Part shown: positions 63,637 through 64,000 of the stretch, piece after piece
Layout: every line of letters starts with the position of its first letter
How positions within the stretch are numbered: position 1 is the first letter of the stretch
Assembly: GCA_030068145.1 (NCBI GenBank)
Contig: JAPJBO010000128.1
Coordinates: 291,698 to 355,697 of the forward strand
Reading direction: 5' to 3'
DNA: 64,000 nt
From: Diplonema papillatum
Lineage: Eukaryota; Euglenozoa; Diplonemea; Diplonemida; Diplonemidae
Program-made: the position numbers and the translations under genes
The notes under the pieces: generated by a model
Told to the model about the DNA's origin: nothing
The model's input: only the letters and a program-made list of their open reading frames with translations
The model's database searches: none

Positions 63637-63745
63637 TTTTTTTGTGTGTTAACAATTTGCATTGTCGGTACACATAATTAGTAGTTGCCAGCGTACCACA
63701 CGAAACTCACCAAAGCGGGTGAGTTCCGCTAGTGCGCACAAGCGC
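63637..63745 (+). repeat. Family E repeat downstream of the SHOCT-like gene
   Basis: GTGTTAACAATTTGCATTG, TTAGTAGTTGCCAGCGTACC and GAGTTCCGCTAGTGCGCACA correspond to the copy at 16899-17007. A T-run (63630-63643) precedes it and may help transcript end formation. The remaining 250 bp of the window hold no recognised feature. Confidence 0.7.
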
Positions 63746-64000
63746 CGTGCTAATTTTTCTTGGGGGTTGCTTTTCTTTTTTCTTTTCTTTTTTTGTGCGC
63801 TTACCAAAAGAAAGCGCCGTTGCTCATTTTCTTACACGAAAACGTGAACTCGGTGTCGTCAGTCGCAAGAACTCCGGAAGAGACGAGACACATGGGAAAT
63901 GAGAGCGCGCTCTAAATAAGTCGAATCGATCGGGGCTAATAGGTCCCGGCTACGGAAGTAATGGAATTCGGATCCCGTTCACTACCCGACTCCCAGCCTC

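Overview
The window is nuclear DNA of a unicellular eukaryote. It has multi-exon genes with GT-AG introns, GC-rich exons between AT-richer introns, eukaryotic transposons (piggyBac, a tyrosine-recombinase/RNase H retroelement, MITEs) and eukaryotic large-subunit rRNA fragments. There are no bacterial-style operons. Intron donors of the type GTGCG/GTATG/GTACG, intron-borne short repeats, and EF-hand, CAP and receptor-like proteins would suit an alveolate or stramenopile protist, but the lineage is a guess from style and not from a marker gene.

Layout. 1-8.0 kb is a transposon graveyard: a foldback element with a large hairpin, an internally deleted piggyBac with perfect TTAA duplication, two TA-flanked MITEs, and pieces of a tyrosine-recombinase retroelement. 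8.7-11.9 kb holds a large secreted cysteine-rich protein with a UrtA-like periplasmic-binding domain. 14.3 kb is a small methyltransferase. 15.9-18.7 kb is a four-exon gene joining EF-hand, CAP/SCP, two glutaredoxin folds and an EF-hand pair. 22.1-26.2 kb is a multi-exon leucine-rich-repeat/coiled-coil gene whose last intron contains about 390 bp of 28S rRNA. 31.9-38.4 kb carries a Ser/Pro-rich, then coiled-coil gene with duplicated exons. Further coiled-coil exons on the same strand at 44.3 kb and 57.2-58.4 kb have compatible splice phases, so one very large gene with repeat-filled introns is possible. 61.4-63.6 kb is a tandem array of partial copies ending in one intact gene for a small SHOCT-like protein.

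The most notable object is a 6,401-bp element at 48,424-54,824. It has 12-bp terminal inverted repeats, a perfect 6-bp target duplication, clustered palindromic and tandem arrays at its ends, and three open reading frames on one strand. The first is a 724-residue protein with an RNase-H/hAT-like look. The element interrupts the 3' end of a minus-strand reading frame; its inverted repeat supplies the present stop codon.

Several families of 50-110 bp repeats recur inside introns, some ending exactly at the 3' splice site. They look like introner-type elements and are the commonest structural theme of the window. Tandem arrays (44.7-46.0, 39.0-40.7, 47.6-48.2 kb and others) fill most of the remaining non-coding space.
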